From assembly GCA_016722075.1 (NCBI GenBank), contig JADKGW010000002.1:434001-498000 (forward strand): 64,000 nt of DNA, given 5' to 3'. Shown here one piece after another: positions 17,114 to 26,706 of this stretch. The first letter of the stretch is position 1. Each line of letters begins with the position of its first letter. Position numbers and translations under genes: made by a program. Under the pieces are notes generated by a model, which worked only from the letters and a program-made list of their open reading frames with translations, made no database searches and was not told where the DNA came from. Source of the DNA: Candidatus Kouleothrix ribensis (GTDB taxonomy: Bacteria; Chloroflexota; Chloroflexia; Chloroflexales; Roseiflexaceae).

Positions 17114-17147
17114 AGTATAAACGTGATTTTTTACGTATTTGATACGT
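17114..17147 (-). promoter_or_regulatory. Candidate -10 with upstream inverted repeat for the LPxTG-like gene
   Basis: On the minus strand TATACT (17119-17114) is a good -10 element. No -35 is evident, but the perfect inverted repeat ACGTAT-TTG-ATACGT (17133-17147) lies where an activator or repressor would sit. The gap from here to 17415 contains no convincing gene. Confidence 0.3.
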
Positions 17148-17415
17148 CGACAACCTATTGAACACGATAGTAATAGTTATTCAGTCGGTATTGTCGATCG
17201 TATTGCCAAAACGACGCCATGTACTAGCTTCTGTAGGCTATTTCATATTTCAAGGCACAGTGCGGCTGAACATACCGCGCGGGCGCCGGCAGAATGTATT
17301 GCACGCGCCTATATGGGCAGTTTGGCGAAATTGTAATCTGAATCACAGCCATACGTACGGCGCATGCTCTATAGTATAGCCAGTAACCATTGTATTGCGC
17401 ATCGCAGCCACACCT

Positions 17416-19416
17416 ATGTCGACACACCCTTCCACGCTGCTCCACTTCCCGCGCCTGGCGATCAGCCGGCCGCGCCGCCTGATTCTACTGCTAGCGCTAC
17501 TGGCCCTGCTGATCGGCGGCGTCAAAGTCTGGCGGCTGTATCAGAGTGCTCAGGCGTTGCGCCAGGATGTGGCCGAGCTGCGCGCAGCCGCCGGCCCGCT
17601 CGACACAGCGCACCTGCGTATGCTCGGGCCGCTGCTCGCACGCACGCACGCCGACGCCCAGGATCTGCGCGCCGAGGCGATGCCGCTGCTGCCGCTCGCC
17701 GAGCGGCTGGGCTGGCTGCCGCTCTATGGCCCCGACCTGGCCGCGAGTCGCATCCTGCTCGATTTAGCGGTCGAACTGGCCAGCGCCGCCGAAGAGGGCT
17801 ATATTGCCCTGAGCCCGCTACTACAGCCGGCCGAGGCTGGCCAGCCGCTGCCCGTGGCGCTGGTGCAACACCTGAATACTGCACAACCCGAGCTTGAGCG
17901 CACCCGGCAGGCGCTCACGCGCGCCGACGCGCTGCTGGCAAGCCTGCCGATCGACCGGCTCGTGCCGGCGTTGGGCACGCCACTACGCACGCTCGCTCCG
18001 CTGCTGCCCGCCGCGCACGACGCCGTCGCGCTGGCGCAGGCCCTGCCCGAGCTGCTCGGCGCGAGCGGCCGGCGCGATTACCTGCTGATCGCCCAGAACC
18101 CCGACGAGCTGCGCGCCACCGGCGGCCTGATCACCGCCGCCGGCCTGCTCTCGATCGAGCACGGCCGCATCGCCCCGCTGAGCATGGCCGACTCGGGCGC
18201 GCTGAACGATTTCAAGTCGGGCGGGCCATACCCCGAGCCGCCCGCCCCGCTACGGCGCTACATGGGCATCGACCTGTGGGTCTTCCAGGATGCCAACTGG
18301 TCACCCGACCTGCCTACCGCCGCGCGGGCAATCGCCGACCTGTACCAGCGCGGCCATGGCCAGGCGATCGATGGCGTGATCTTGGTCGACCCGGCTGTGG
18401 TCACGGCGCTGCTGCGCGTCACTGGCCCGCTCACGCTGCCTGATCTGGCCACACCGCTCACAGCCGACACAGCGCTCGACTACATGCGCAACTCGGTGTT
18501 CCTCGGCCCGGTGGCCGGTGAGCGCGAGCGCCAGCTACGCTGGATCAACCAGCGCAAGGCCTTCATGGCCCCGCTGGCGCAGGCGATCATGGCGGCGCTG
18601 CAGCAGGGCGGCGCACAGCGCGACTGGGCCGGGCTGGCGCGGGTCGCCGCCGGGCTGCTGGCCGAGCGCCACATCCAGCTGGCTGTCGCACAGCCCGACG
18701 CAGCGGCGGTGTTCGCGCGGCGCGGCTGGGATGGCGCGCTGCGGCCGGGCAACGCCGACTTCCTGATGCTCGTCGACTCGAACATCGGCTACAACAAGGC
18801 CACCGCAAGCATCCAGCAGGCGATCAGCTACACCGTCGATCTCAGCACGCCCGCCGCGCCGCTGGCCGCGCTGAACCTGCGCTACACCCATCGCCTGGCC
18901 GGCCCGGCCGACTGCGACCAATCGAAAGAGCTCAAGGCCGCGTTCATCCAGCGTTACGAAGACATGCAGCTCGGCTGCTACCGCGACTACCTGCGCGCGT
19001 ATGTGCCGGGCCAGGCCGAGCTGATTACCGCAGTTGTGCCGGCGGTACCCGGCAACTGGCTGCTCGCGGGGGTCGGTTCCGACGATGGCGCCGATGTACA
19101 GGCAGGCGAGGCCGGCACCCGCGCGATTGGCGCGCTGGTGGTGGTGCCGCCCGGCCAGGCGCGCCGGGTGCTGCTGCGCTACCGCCTGCCGGCCGGCGTG
19201 CTCACGCGCGACGAGCAGGGCTGGCACTATCGGCTGGCGCTGCAGCGTCAGGCCGGCGCGCCGCCGCCGCAGCTGAGCATCACGGTGCGGCTGCCGCGCA
19301 GCGCCAGGTTTGTCTCGGCCAGCCTGCCGGCCAGCCTGCAGCCGGATGGCAGCGTCGTGATCGCCGGCGCGCTCGTGCGCGACCAGCAGCTCGAGCTGGT
19401 GTTCCAGGCACCTTGA
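17416..19416 (+). CDS. DUF4012-family membrane-anchored protein
   Basis: From ATG 17416 the product is 666 residues. A basic N-terminus and one membrane helix (about 22-40) are followed by a helical segment and the DUF4012 core, with LLIAQNPDELRATGGLI and later VDPAVVTALLRVTGPL motifs typical of that family. The family is common in Actinobacteria and Chloroflexota; its role is unproven, though it is often linked to cell-surface polymers and predicted to lie outside the membrane. A TTG start at 17395 would add seven residues; neither start has a clear ribosome-binding site. A strong terminator follows at 19468. Confidence 0.85.
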   Translation: MSTHPSTLLHFPRLAISRPRRLILLLALLALLIGGVKVWRLYQSAQALRQDVAELRAAAGPLDTAHLRMLGPLLARTHADAQDLRAEAMPLLPLAERLGWLPLYGPDLAASRILLDLAVELASAAEEGYIALSPLLQPAEAGQPLPVALVQHLNTAQPELERTRQALTRADALLASLPIDRLVPALGTPLRTLAPLLPAAHDAVALAQALPELLGASGRRDYLLIAQNPDELRATGGLITAAGLLSIEHGRIAPLSMADSGALNDFKSGGPYPEPPAPLRRYMGIDLWVFQDANWSPDLPTAARAIADLYQRGHGQAIDGVILVDPAVVTALLRVTGPLTLPDLATPLTADTALDYMRNSVFLGPVAGERERQLRWINQRKAFMAPLAQAIMAALQQGGAQRDWAGLARVAAGLLAERHIQLAVAQPDAAAVFARRGWDGALRPGNADFLMLVDSNIGYNKATASIQQAISYTVDLSTPAAPLAALNLRYTHRLAGPADCDQSKELKAAFIQRYEDMQLGCYRDYLRAYVPGQAELITAVVPAVPGNWLLAGVGSDDGADVQAGEAGTRAIGALVVVPPGQARRVLLRYRLPAGVLTRDEQGWHYRLALQRQAGAPPPQLSITVRLPRSARFVSASLPASLQPDGSVVIAGALVRDQQLELVFQAP

Positions 19417-19467
19417 GCACCTGCGATAACCATGGAGTTTGCTTTACCCGGATTGAGCACGAAACGT

Positions 19468-19502
19468 AATGCGGCCCGCCGGCACAGCCGGCGGGCCGCA
19501 TT
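19468..19502. terminator. Perfect 16-bp-arm hairpin, bidirectional terminator
   Basis: AATGCGGCCCGCCGGC (19468-19483), loop ACA and its exact complement (19487-19502) sit between the convergent DUF4012 gene and the small membrane protein gene. The stem carries AA/TT at its base on both strands, suited to ending transcription from both sides. Confidence 0.8.
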
Positions 19503-19517
19503 GTGATTCGGTATAGG

Positions 19518-19754
19518 CTAGCGCAGCACGTCGGCGACCTTGAAGGCCACCGTGACTACGAACACTAGAATGAGCGGCAGAATCGCGATATTCAGTGCCC
19601 GGCTCAGCTGTTGGGCGCGCGGGCCGCTCAGCCCGCTGATGATCTCTTTCTGGATCAGCATGGCGATCAGCGTCAGGATCGCGATCAGCGCGAGCGAGGC
19701 CGCCGCTGTGGTAGTCATCACTGTCGTGGTGGTCGTCGTCACAGTTGTAATCAT
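19518..19754 (-). CDS. Small two-helix membrane protein
   Basis: The 78-residue product begins with a run of Thr/Val residues and has two membrane helices (about 18-34 and 54-72) joined by a polar loop containing QKEIISGL. GGAGG lies 7 nt before ATG 19754, and a terminator lies immediately beyond its stop, so it is very probably expressed. I do not recognise the family. With both termini short, it may be a subunit or regulator of a larger membrane complex. Confidence 0.75.
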   Translation of the reverse strand: MITTVTTTTTTVMTTTAAASLALIAILTLIAMLIQKEIISGLSGPRAQQLSRALNIAILPLILVFVVTVAFKVADVLR

Positions 19755-19915
19755 CTAAAGGCCTCCAGTTGGTGCTCGCGCCGAAAGCCACGGCGCATCA
19801 ATTAGTATAACGTTGCCTGCCAGGGCCGAGATAGGGCCAAAGATTAACGAACGATGTCAGAGCTACGTCACCCGATAGCAGCGGGCAGTTGGGCTGCTTG
19901 CAAGAAATCAGCGTG

Positions 19916-19936
19916 GCGCTGCCTTCTGCCAACTGC
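19916..19936. repeat. Short heptanucleotide array
   Basis: Three consecutive 7-mers GCGCTGC, CTTCTGC, CAACTGC follow the NNNCTGC pattern of the larger array at 16087-16142. They lie just after the CPBP gene stop (19945). Confidence 0.5.
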
Positions 19937-19944
19937 TGGGTTGG

Positions 19945-21024
19945 CTACGCCGCAGCGCCGAGCGCCCGGCTGATCAGCTGCACCTGATCGGGCTGGGGCA
20001 ATCGCAGGCCGTGCTCGATCTCGGCCAGCAGCCGCGCCGGCAGCCCGGTGCGCTGCGCCAGGTCGGTATACGTCAGCCCGGCCGTATGGCGCAGCTCGCG
20101 CAGGCCCGCGCTGGTCGGCGCGTAGGGCGCCACCGCCACGCGCGTGATCGAGGCGCGCAGCAACAGCATGTAGATCGCCAGGATCGCCAGGCCCGAGCCG
20201 ATTGTAATCGCCCACGGCATCACGCCAGCCAGCGCGCCAGGGTTGCGCGCCAGGTATGGCAAGATCAAAAACAGCGTGATATTCGTCAGGCCGTGCGCCA
20301 GCGACACACCCAGGATCGAGCCGCCCCAGCGCACGATATAGCCGAACAGCAGGCCGACCGCGAACACAAACGCAACGTCGGCGAGCGACAGGTAGCCGAT
20401 GTGTAGCACTGCGAACAGCAGCGCCACGTACATCAGCGCCCAGCGGCCCAGCGCCGGTGCGGCCACCTGCTGCAGCAGCCCGCGGAAGATCAGCTCCTCG
20501 CTGAAGCCGGTGCAGACGATCAGGCTCAGCGCCGGCAGCCACAGCGAGCCGGGCGTCAGGCTGCTCACCAGCGGCGCCGGCTTGAGGATCGCATACTCAA
20601 TCGCGCCTAGCCCTAGCCCGCCGCCGATCAGCATGATCTGCTGCGGCAGGCTGCCCACGCGCAGCCCAAGCGTCTGCCGCGAGATGCCCAGCAGCCGGAT
20701 GACCACCCAGGCGGCCAGGAACAGCGGCACCGCCACGATTGGGTACCAGGCGATCTGCGGGAAGCGCGTGAGCGGCAGCGATAGCGACAGCAGCCGGATC
20801 AGCGGGGCCAGCGTAAGCGCCAGCGCCAGCTTGCGGTTCTCGTCGAGCGTGCCGCTAGCGCCGTAGAGCGTCAGGCCTACCAGCAGCAGCGCGTGGGCCA
20901 GCAGCCCCCCCTGCGCGCTCACCACCGACGTCAGCAGCTCGGCCATGGTGATCAGCAGCAGCACGCCCCACAGCAGGAACAGCGGGCGACGGGCGGTGCG
21001 ATGTTGGGTTGTGGTGGTGAGCAT
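19945..21024 (-). CDS. CPBP (CAAX-type) intramembrane protease fused to C-terminal HTH
   Basis: The 359-residue protein has about eight membrane helices carrying the CPBP/Abi catalytic motifs: E176-E177-x3-R181 (FSEELIFRG), H208 (FAVLH) and H244-x3-N248 (HGLTN). After a last helix (about 272-289), residues 305-355 form an XRE/Cro-like helix-turn-helix (LRELRHTAGLTYTDLAQRTG). CPBP members include prenyl-protein proteases and bacteriocin-immunity proteins. A cytoplasmic DNA-binding tail on one is unusual and suggests a membrane-bound regulator that senses or cuts a substrate. GAGGAG precedes ATG 21024. It lies just downstream of the polysaccharide operon on the same strand. Confidence 0.87.
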   Translation of the reverse strand: MLTTTTQHRTARRPLFLLWGVLLLITMAELLTSVVSAQGGLLAHALLLVGLTLYGASGTLDENRKLALALTLAPLIRLLSLSLPLTRFPQIAWYPIVAVPLFLAAWVVIRLLGISRQTLGLRVGSLPQQIMLIGGGLGLGAIEYAILKPAPLVSSLTPGSLWLPALSLIVCTGFSEELIFRGLLQQVAAPALGRWALMYVALLFAVLHIGYLSLADVAFVFAVGLLFGYIVRWGGSILGVSLAHGLTNITLFLILPYLARNPGALAGVMPWAITIGSGLAILAIYMLLLRASITRVAVAPYAPTSAGLRELRHTAGLTYTDLAQRTGLPARLLAEIEHGLRLPQPDQVQLISRALGAAA

Positions 21025-21104
21025 AAACTCCTCAAAGAGTACATTAAATTCTGAGCTGCTCCAGATATACGTTCCGATGATGGCATTACTTGATGGCTGC
21101 GTAT

Positions 21105-22424
21105 TTATCGGCCAATGACTACTTCCAGTTCCTGGGCTCCATCATCCGGCTTGAACCGAACTGTACTTCCCCAACTATTTCGTAACCAACGCCACCATAT
21201 CGCGGCCCCCAACAACACTATTGTTTGCGATATCAACCACCCGATGCCAATTCCAGCAAAGTTAATTTGCATCATCGCTGTGCTCAGTATTAGGCCACTT
21301 CCTACACTAATGGCCATAATCACTGTAACAGCTTTGAGATGGTTCTTAACCCGTAAAAAATTGACGAAGATCGAGAGCAACACGCCTGGTATGCCGGCCA
21401 GAGCTACATAATTGAGCAATACAGTACCTTGCTCAAGATATTGCTGACCATAGATGGAAAGGATCAAGTGCCCACACAAGGTTGTAGCTAATGTTAGCCC
21501 TGTCGCAAGTAGTACTCCGAGCTTGACCGCCCGCCATGTTTGGGTCGCCGCTGCCTCAGGGTTATTCGAACCCTCAGCAAACAGCGACTCCGCAATCGAG
21601 CCTGCCCATGCAGCAATACTGCGCCCCAGAGTCCAAACTGTGAAGAAATAGGCGCCTGCACCTGGGCCAAATTGCTCAATAACTATCAGAGGCAATAATG
21701 TATCTGGCGTCCTCTGAAATTGATCGGTTATGTAGTTGATAATTGAGTAACCTGCAAAAGACGAACGCAGTGATATACCATGCGACATCGAAAATCGATA
21801 ACCAGGATGAGCCATGCGTAGGAATGGCCAGAATGAAATAGCCAAGCCTATCACTGTCGACAACAGATATGCTGTAACAATTGCCATATACCCGGACATA
21901 AACCGCCATAATATAGGTAATAATATGATAGCAAAAACTGATTGGATCGACATTTTCCATAGCGATAGGCTCAATCGCCGTGACGCGAGAAAAAACCAGT
22001 GCAGTAGCTGCGTTGTCGTTGTGCTCAATACCAGCAAGACAAAAACAAAACCACTTGTTATACTTGAGCGCACTGGCAGCATTGCAGGCGATAAAGCTGG
22101 AATAGCTATCAGAAAACACAGTGCCAAGAGGGTACCAACACCTCCTGATATAACAATGGCAAAGTTCAATAATCCATTCTGATCTTTAGAGGACGAAAAA
22201 TGCCGAACTAGCCCGTACCCAAAGCCGAGCTGCGCCAATCCAGCAAATAATGATGCTGCTGAGACAACTCCCGATGCCAGGCCTACATGTTCAGCTGAAA
22301 GTACTCTTGCGGCTAACGCCCAGAATATAAAGCCCGTCCCCGCCCCGAAAACGCGCATGACAATAAGAATATATGTGTTAAAAAATAATGCGTCGTGTAA
22401 TTGCGCTCTAACCCATGCTCGCAT
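21105..22424 (-). CDS. Polysaccharide flippase (Wzx-like, MOP superfamily)
   Basis: The 439-residue protein has about 12-14 hydrophobic helices, and its first helices match the oligosaccharide-lipid flippase pattern with the AARVLSAEHVGLASG segment. It should move undecaprenyl-linked oligosaccharide units across the membrane for the polymer built by the upstream glycosyltransferases. It is the last gene of the minus-strand operon, 36 bp after the acetyltransferase. The DNA is clearly AT-richer than the flanking genes, suggesting acquisition with the rest of the cassette. Confidence 0.88.
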   Translation of the reverse strand: MRAWVRAQLHDALFFNTYILIVMRVFGAGTGFIFWALAARVLSAEHVGLASGVVSAASLFAGLAQLGFGYGLVRHFSSSKDQNGLLNFAIVISGGVGTLLALCFLIAIPALSPAMLPVRSSITSGFVFVLLVLSTTTTQLLHWFFLASRRLSLSLWKMSIQSVFAIILLPILWRFMSGYMAIVTAYLLSTVIGLAISFWPFLRMAHPGYRFSMSHGISLRSSFAGYSIINYITDQFQRTPDTLLPLIVIEQFGPGAGAYFFTVWTLGRSIAAWAGSIAESLFAEGSNNPEAAATQTWRAVKLGVLLATGLTLATTLCGHLILSIYGQQYLEQGTVLLNYVALAGIPGVLLSIFVNFLRVKNHLKAVTVIMAISVGSGLILSTAMMQINFAGIGIGWLISQTIVLLGAAIWWRWLRNSWGSTVRFKPDDGAQELEVVIGR

Positions 22425-22460
22425 GAGCTATATACTCCAATCTGCCTAAAGAATGGCAAA

Positions 22461-23057
22461 TCAACGCCAGATACTATAAGGATCGCGGATGTGCTGTTCA
22501 CTGCCTGGCGTTGCGGCCAATGCGGATGGTGTTCGGTGGGTGATATCCGGTCGCGGACTCGTCACCCGTGCGTGGTCGGAAACAGAACGGGTTACCACTG
22601 CACCTGCCCCAATGAGTACATCAGATCCAACAGTAATATCGCCTACAAGAATAGCACCAGCGCCAATAAGCACTTGATCACCGATTTTAGGTGATGATGG
22701 CACAGTTCGCTTGAAACCATTCCAGGCAATTGAAACATTGTGATATATCGTACAAAATTCACCGATATCGGCATAGCCGGCCAAAATAATGTTTTGAGGG
22801 TGCGGCAGGCGCAAACCACGGCCAATTGTAATTGTCCCTGGAATATTTGAATTGCAGAGAAACCATTGAAACATCGAGCCAAAACAGCGAACGATATACC
22901 AGATGCCAAACAGTGGAAAGGTTCGACACTTCCGGTAGGTATACTGCTCAATGCGCACTTCGATCAGTAGCAATATCGCGCGCACACTGTCAAAGCTATA
23001 CCCGCGATTGATCCGCAGATCCCAAGCGATAAGATCGATAAGTTCAGTGAATGTCAT
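22461..23057 (-). CDS. Hexapeptide-repeat acetyltransferase (CysE/WcaB-like)
   Basis: The 198-residue protein has an alpha-helical N-terminus and a left-handed beta-helix C-terminal half with the hexapeptide pattern (PKIGDQVLIGAGAILVGDIT, GSDVLIGAGAVV) and a His in YHNVSIAWNG. This matches serine-acetyltransferase-like sugar O-acetyltransferases such as WcaB. In this locus it most likely acetylates a sugar of the repeat unit. It is AT-rich like its neighbours. GTG or ATG near 23057; ATG 23057 was used. Confidence 0.85.
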   Translation of the reverse strand: MTFTELIDLIAWDLRINRGYSFDSVRAILLLIEVRIEQYTYRKCRTFPLFGIWYIVRCFGSMFQWFLCNSNIPGTITIGRGLRLPHPQNIILAGYADIGEFCTIYHNVSIAWNGFKRTVPSSPKIGDQVLIGAGAILVGDITVGSDVLIGAGAVVTRSVSDHARVTSPRPDITHRTPSALAATPGSEQHIRDPYSIWR

Positions 23058-23099
23058 TATTATTTAATCCTTCAGACCGATTTCCTTAATCGCAACCAC

Positions 23100-26027
23100 C
23101 TATTTTCTAGATGGCACTACATCGCTAGAGAATTGAAGTTCTCGATAGACTACCCCCTCTTTCTCGAGTTCAATAGTTATTCGTGATCGTGTCGAACTAA
23201 CGGGAATATCTAGATCATAAACCCAGCTAGAGTTTGGAGTCATCTTTTTTGGCCCTATTGTCTGGATTATTGTGCTGTCTATAAAAACATGTATAGTAAA
23301 CTCTTCAGTTTGATTAAGCCTATTGATGACGTTAACTGCAATAGCGCGCTGATCCATGTCTGAATGGGTGACAAAAAACTCTGTGAACAGGGCATGGCGT
23401 TGTGTTCTGGCTTGTGCCACCTGACCTGCGAGAGTTGACCAAACTAACACAGTAATTAGAATTGCGCAGCCATGGATGATCCACCTGACGCGGATAGATA
23501 TCCGTGGACGCCATACGGTTAAATATACCGCAAGCATAAGTAGCGGTATTGCCACGCATAAAGGAATCAGCCATTGAAGACCCAATGATGTAAAGTTGAC
23601 AATATAACCAATCAAGGTTGTAAATGCAATACTTAAACCAATACTTAAACCGATTAATGTATGAAATCCGCTAAATTTAAATAGCGAATTCTTATGCAAG
23701 ATAAATGTGAATATAACACCAGGAATAATTAGTAAAAAAATAACCACAAAGAACATTCGAAAAATATCTATCGATTTGTAGTTATCATGAATCGCAATAT
23801 CATTATCGGTAATTTTATACACCGGCAAGCTACTGCCGTTCTTCTGAAACAACATAAGGTTATCGCTATCGTATATTTTATCGAGTTGCGTATTTTGCTT
23901 TATCTCTGAAATATGAGAATCCCACGGCTCAAGAAAAACCCAACTCGATGAGATAATGGGCTTACCCGATTTATCAACAGCAACATAGGCAAAGTCATCC
24001 CAATTAATCGGAAATCGCCCAATAATTGACGAGTAAGTATTTGAATCCATCCATGTAAAATCCAGCAAATTATTTTGCTCAACCGCCTTTAACAGCAATG
24101 AACCGTAAACATTAGCATCAGCCAACACCTTACTACTAGGCTTCATTAACCTGGCCGAAATACCTGTTTCCGAAGCAATCGTATCTGGTAGAAGTGTTGG
24201 CGCAAAGCTCAGGAAACCGACAATCGCACAGATTGCCAGTGCGGATGTAAGCAGCAACTCAACCTTACGAAAATGTTTGAAGGACTGAGCTGCAATTGGC
24301 AGAAGTAAAGGAAACGCTAATGGAACAACACGTAAACTTACCGATCCATATGTTGAATATATAAGCGCGTGTGCAATTGTCACACTAATAGTAACCCATA
24401 CAAAGATATCGTTCTTACCACTAACTAGCGCTTTGATATCGCGTGTCGTAACAGCCCCATACACTTTGATGAGGCACCAAATAGCAATTGGAATAGTTAG
24501 AGTTAGCAGGATGATTAGGGTACTCCATGTAGCGACACGTGGGTTAATTGGTGCTATTTCGAGTGGCTTCAAGGTTACAGGTGTAGTTACAAAAAGAGGG
24601 GCAATTATCTTACTAAGAAAGTTCTGCAGTAATGATTCATTTGTCGACTCTTGGCGCAACCGAGCTAAACCGTTACCATAAATAACAGTATCGAATGTGA
24701 AGTAAATCACTGCACAAATAAGCACCAAAGACCATGATACATTATTTTTTGAGGCTGATTTCGAGTCTCTGATCTTTAATATAATAATTACAGAGAATAG
24801 TGCCACAATAATCCAAAGAGGCGTGGTATGATAATGCAAAAATGTCGACACAAAGATACTGATAAGCAATAGTGAAAGTACTATTGTTTTGTTATTTATC
24901 CAATACAAAAGCAGAATTAGAAATGTTAAAAAAAGGGCATTTGTCCACACGTAAGTCTCAGTACCAAATTGACTATATAGACCAGGATAATACCAACTTA
25001 CAAATAACATGATCGAAATAGCGCTCCAGCGTGATACGGTAATCTGTCGAGCAATAGCATAATACAGTATCGCGAGCACTAATGCACCAATTGGAACCAA
25101 ACCAAGTGCTTCTAATGGCCAATTAGTCGCACTGAGTAGCCCTACTTGGATCATGTCACCGCCAATATGCTCGCTACGATAACCAGCCCCAGAAGTAACG
25201 TATGAGAGAATGTGCCCAGCATCTACCGAGAGGCTTGCTCGAGCAATTCGGAACATTGTCCATGGCTCTTGCAATGTTTGATAAGAGAAGAATAACCCTG
25301 GGATCACGCATAGCAGCAATAAGGCGATTTCGCCTAACATTGTCAGAGCAGAGTCTCTGATTGGATTAATTTGCCAACGGCTATGCTTCTCTACAATTGG
25401 CAGGGTCATGGTATCAATTTCCATAGTAACCGAATGTTCATTGCTGCTGAGCGTGCTAAGCGAGGCTTCGTTGTCGAGGACATACGCATCAAGCGGAAAT
25501 CTGGCGATAAGCGCCCGGCTGCGTTCGCAGAGCGCAAACCAGCACGCACATACCCCATTGACAAAGCCGGGCTTGCGGATCATACGCACATCGAGATCGG
25601 ACCTATCAGACCAGGTCTCACGTGCAAGGCTACCACAGATCACGATTTTTTCGATGGATTGCGCACGACCTGCGCGGATTTTGAATCCGCCCACATAGCC
25701 TTGGAACTGGTCGTAGGGTGTGTTGACGAAACCATAATGTTTGAGCGCGCCCCAAAGATGCCCATTACAGAGAAAATTCAAGGTGTGCCCCGCAAGACAT
25801 GCCAGCACCCAAGCGGTAGGCCATGGTAGGATCATGCTGAAGATAACGCCATGTGCAGCTATGAGGATAATATCGAGCATGATTTTGAACCGGCGCTCGG
25901 TTCGATCCATGTAGAGTAAGCTCTGGAACATCCAGTGTAACGCTACCGCCATTAACGGATATGCCAAGAGCCGGCGGAGCAGGCCCGATTCAACCTTCGC
26001 GTAGCCGTTGACTTTCTCAATAGCCAT
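23100..26027 (-). CDS. Large multispanning membrane protein with embedded nucleotidyltransferase domain
   Basis: From ATG 26027 (AGGTG 6 nt upstream) the product is 975 residues. Two or three membrane helices (about 20-95) precede a Pol-beta-type nucleotidyltransferase module (about 112-186) with GS at 132-133, D144-L-D146 and a third acidic residue at D180, so all metal ligands are present. About 14 further helices follow (about 235-850), interrupted by a soluble part near 600-740, and a beta-rich C-terminal domain (about 870-975). The membrane part resembles polytopic GT-C-like glycosyltransferases or DUF1616 proteins. The gene overlaps the kinase-like gene upstream by 11 bp, so the two are translationally coupled. 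The function is not known; transfer of a nucleotide or phospho-sugar to a polymer is a guess. Confidence 0.78.
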   Translation of the reverse strand: MAIEKVNGYAKVESGLLRRLLAYPLMAVALHWMFQSLLYMDRTERRFKIMLDIILIAAHGVIFSMILPWPTAWVLACLAGHTLNFLCNGHLWGALKHYGFVNTPYDQFQGYVGGFKIRAGRAQSIEKIVICGSLARETWSDRSDLDVRMIRKPGFVNGVCACWFALCERSRALIARFPLDAYVLDNEASLSTLSSNEHSVTMEIDTMTLPIVEKHSRWQINPIRDSALTMLGEIALLLLCVIPGLFFSYQTLQEPWTMFRIARASLSVDAGHILSYVTSGAGYRSEHIGGDMIQVGLLSATNWPLEALGLVPIGALVLAILYYAIARQITVSRWSAISIMLFVSWYYPGLYSQFGTETYVWTNALFLTFLILLLYWINNKTIVLSLLLISIFVSTFLHYHTTPLWIIVALFSVIIILKIRDSKSASKNNVSWSLVLICAVIYFTFDTVIYGNGLARLRQESTNESLLQNFLSKIIAPLFVTTPVTLKPLEIAPINPRVATWSTLIILLTLTIPIAIWCLIKVYGAVTTRDIKALVSGKNDIFVWVTISVTIAHALIYSTYGSVSLRVVPLAFPLLLPIAAQSFKHFRKVELLLTSALAICAIVGFLSFAPTLLPDTIASETGISARLMKPSSKVLADANVYGSLLLKAVEQNNLLDFTWMDSNTYSSIIGRFPINWDDFAYVAVDKSGKPIISSSWVFLEPWDSHISEIKQNTQLDKIYDSDNLMLFQKNGSSLPVYKITDNDIAIHDNYKSIDIFRMFFVVIFLLIIPGVIFTFILHKNSLFKFSGFHTLIGLSIGLSIAFTTLIGYIVNFTSLGLQWLIPLCVAIPLLMLAVYLTVWRPRISIRVRWIIHGCAILITVLVWSTLAGQVAQARTQRHALFTEFFVTHSDMDQRAIAVNVINRLNQTEEFTIHVFIDSTIIQTIGPKKMTPNSSWVYDLDIPVSSTRSRITIELEKEGVVYRELQFSSDVVPSRK

Positions 26028-26706
26028 TGTGAGCACCTATTGTCTCTTGAATACGCCGATCAACCTCAGCCACTGGAAGTGTACTCGATAGCACAGGAAA
26101 GCCGAAAGCCTGGCTCACTTGGCGAAACATGGCCAGTTTAGCTTCGAGCCGCCGATCCTCTATCAGATCTGCCCTGCGCGCCCGAACGGTCTGTGCGTCT
26201 AAGTCGAGAACGATCACGACAGCTTCGTGTGGTATTAGCCGAACCAAGAGCTGACCTGGCAGCGTTTGATGCAACGCAACATCATCGAATGCGACTGCGA
26301 GGTCAACCAGCATATCGATCACAAATCGCTCGCACACGATCGGCCGAGCATCCCACAGCGGTATATACACCCGGCGAACCGCCGCTAACCAGGCATCTAG
26401 AACCAATAGCCAAGGGAGAACACTGCGCAGCAGACGAGAGCGGCCGAAATCCCAATAACCATGGCGCCCCTCTGGACTTTCTTCGTGCCAACTATACCCT
26501 CTCAACCGGGCATAGACTAATAGCGGGATACTCACAAAAAATGGAAAGCGAAGCCAAAGATGACGCGGTCGCTTACCTAATGCCTCCAGATGCGCGATCA
26601 GGCGCTTCACCTGAGTGCTCTTTCCAGTTCCATCGCAGCCACAAATATAGATGAATCGTGGCCATGGCTCTTGATGCCTTACAGGCTTTGAATGAGTTGT
26701 GACCAT
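26017..26706 (-). CDS. Thymidylate-kinase-like P-loop protein of the polysaccharide locus
   Basis: The 229-residue protein has a P-loop GCDGTGKST (23-31) of the thymidylate-kinase type, a CERF motif where dTMP kinases have DRY/DRF, and an arginine-rich lid region (about 185-200: RARRADLIEDRR). Housekeeping dTMP kinases do not sit in such loci, and the region between the P-loop and CERF is longer and Trp/Arg-rich, so this is probably a paralogue acting on a sugar, nucleotide sugar or lipid. It overlaps the upstream GT4 by 28 bp and the downstream nucleotidyltransferase-membrane gene by 11 bp, indicating coupled expression and a shared task. Confidence 0.78.
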   Translation of the reverse strand: MVTTHSKPVRHQEPWPRFIYICGCDGTGKSTQVKRLIAHLEALGKRPRHLWLRFPFFVSIPLLVYARLRGYSWHEESPEGRHGYWDFGRSRLLRSVLPWLLVLDAWLAAVRRVYIPLWDARPIVCERFVIDMLVDLAVAFDDVALHQTLPGQLLVRLIPHEAVVIVLDLDAQTVRARRADLIEDRRLEAKLAMFRQVSQAFGFPVLSSTLPVAEVDRRIQETIGAHNGY

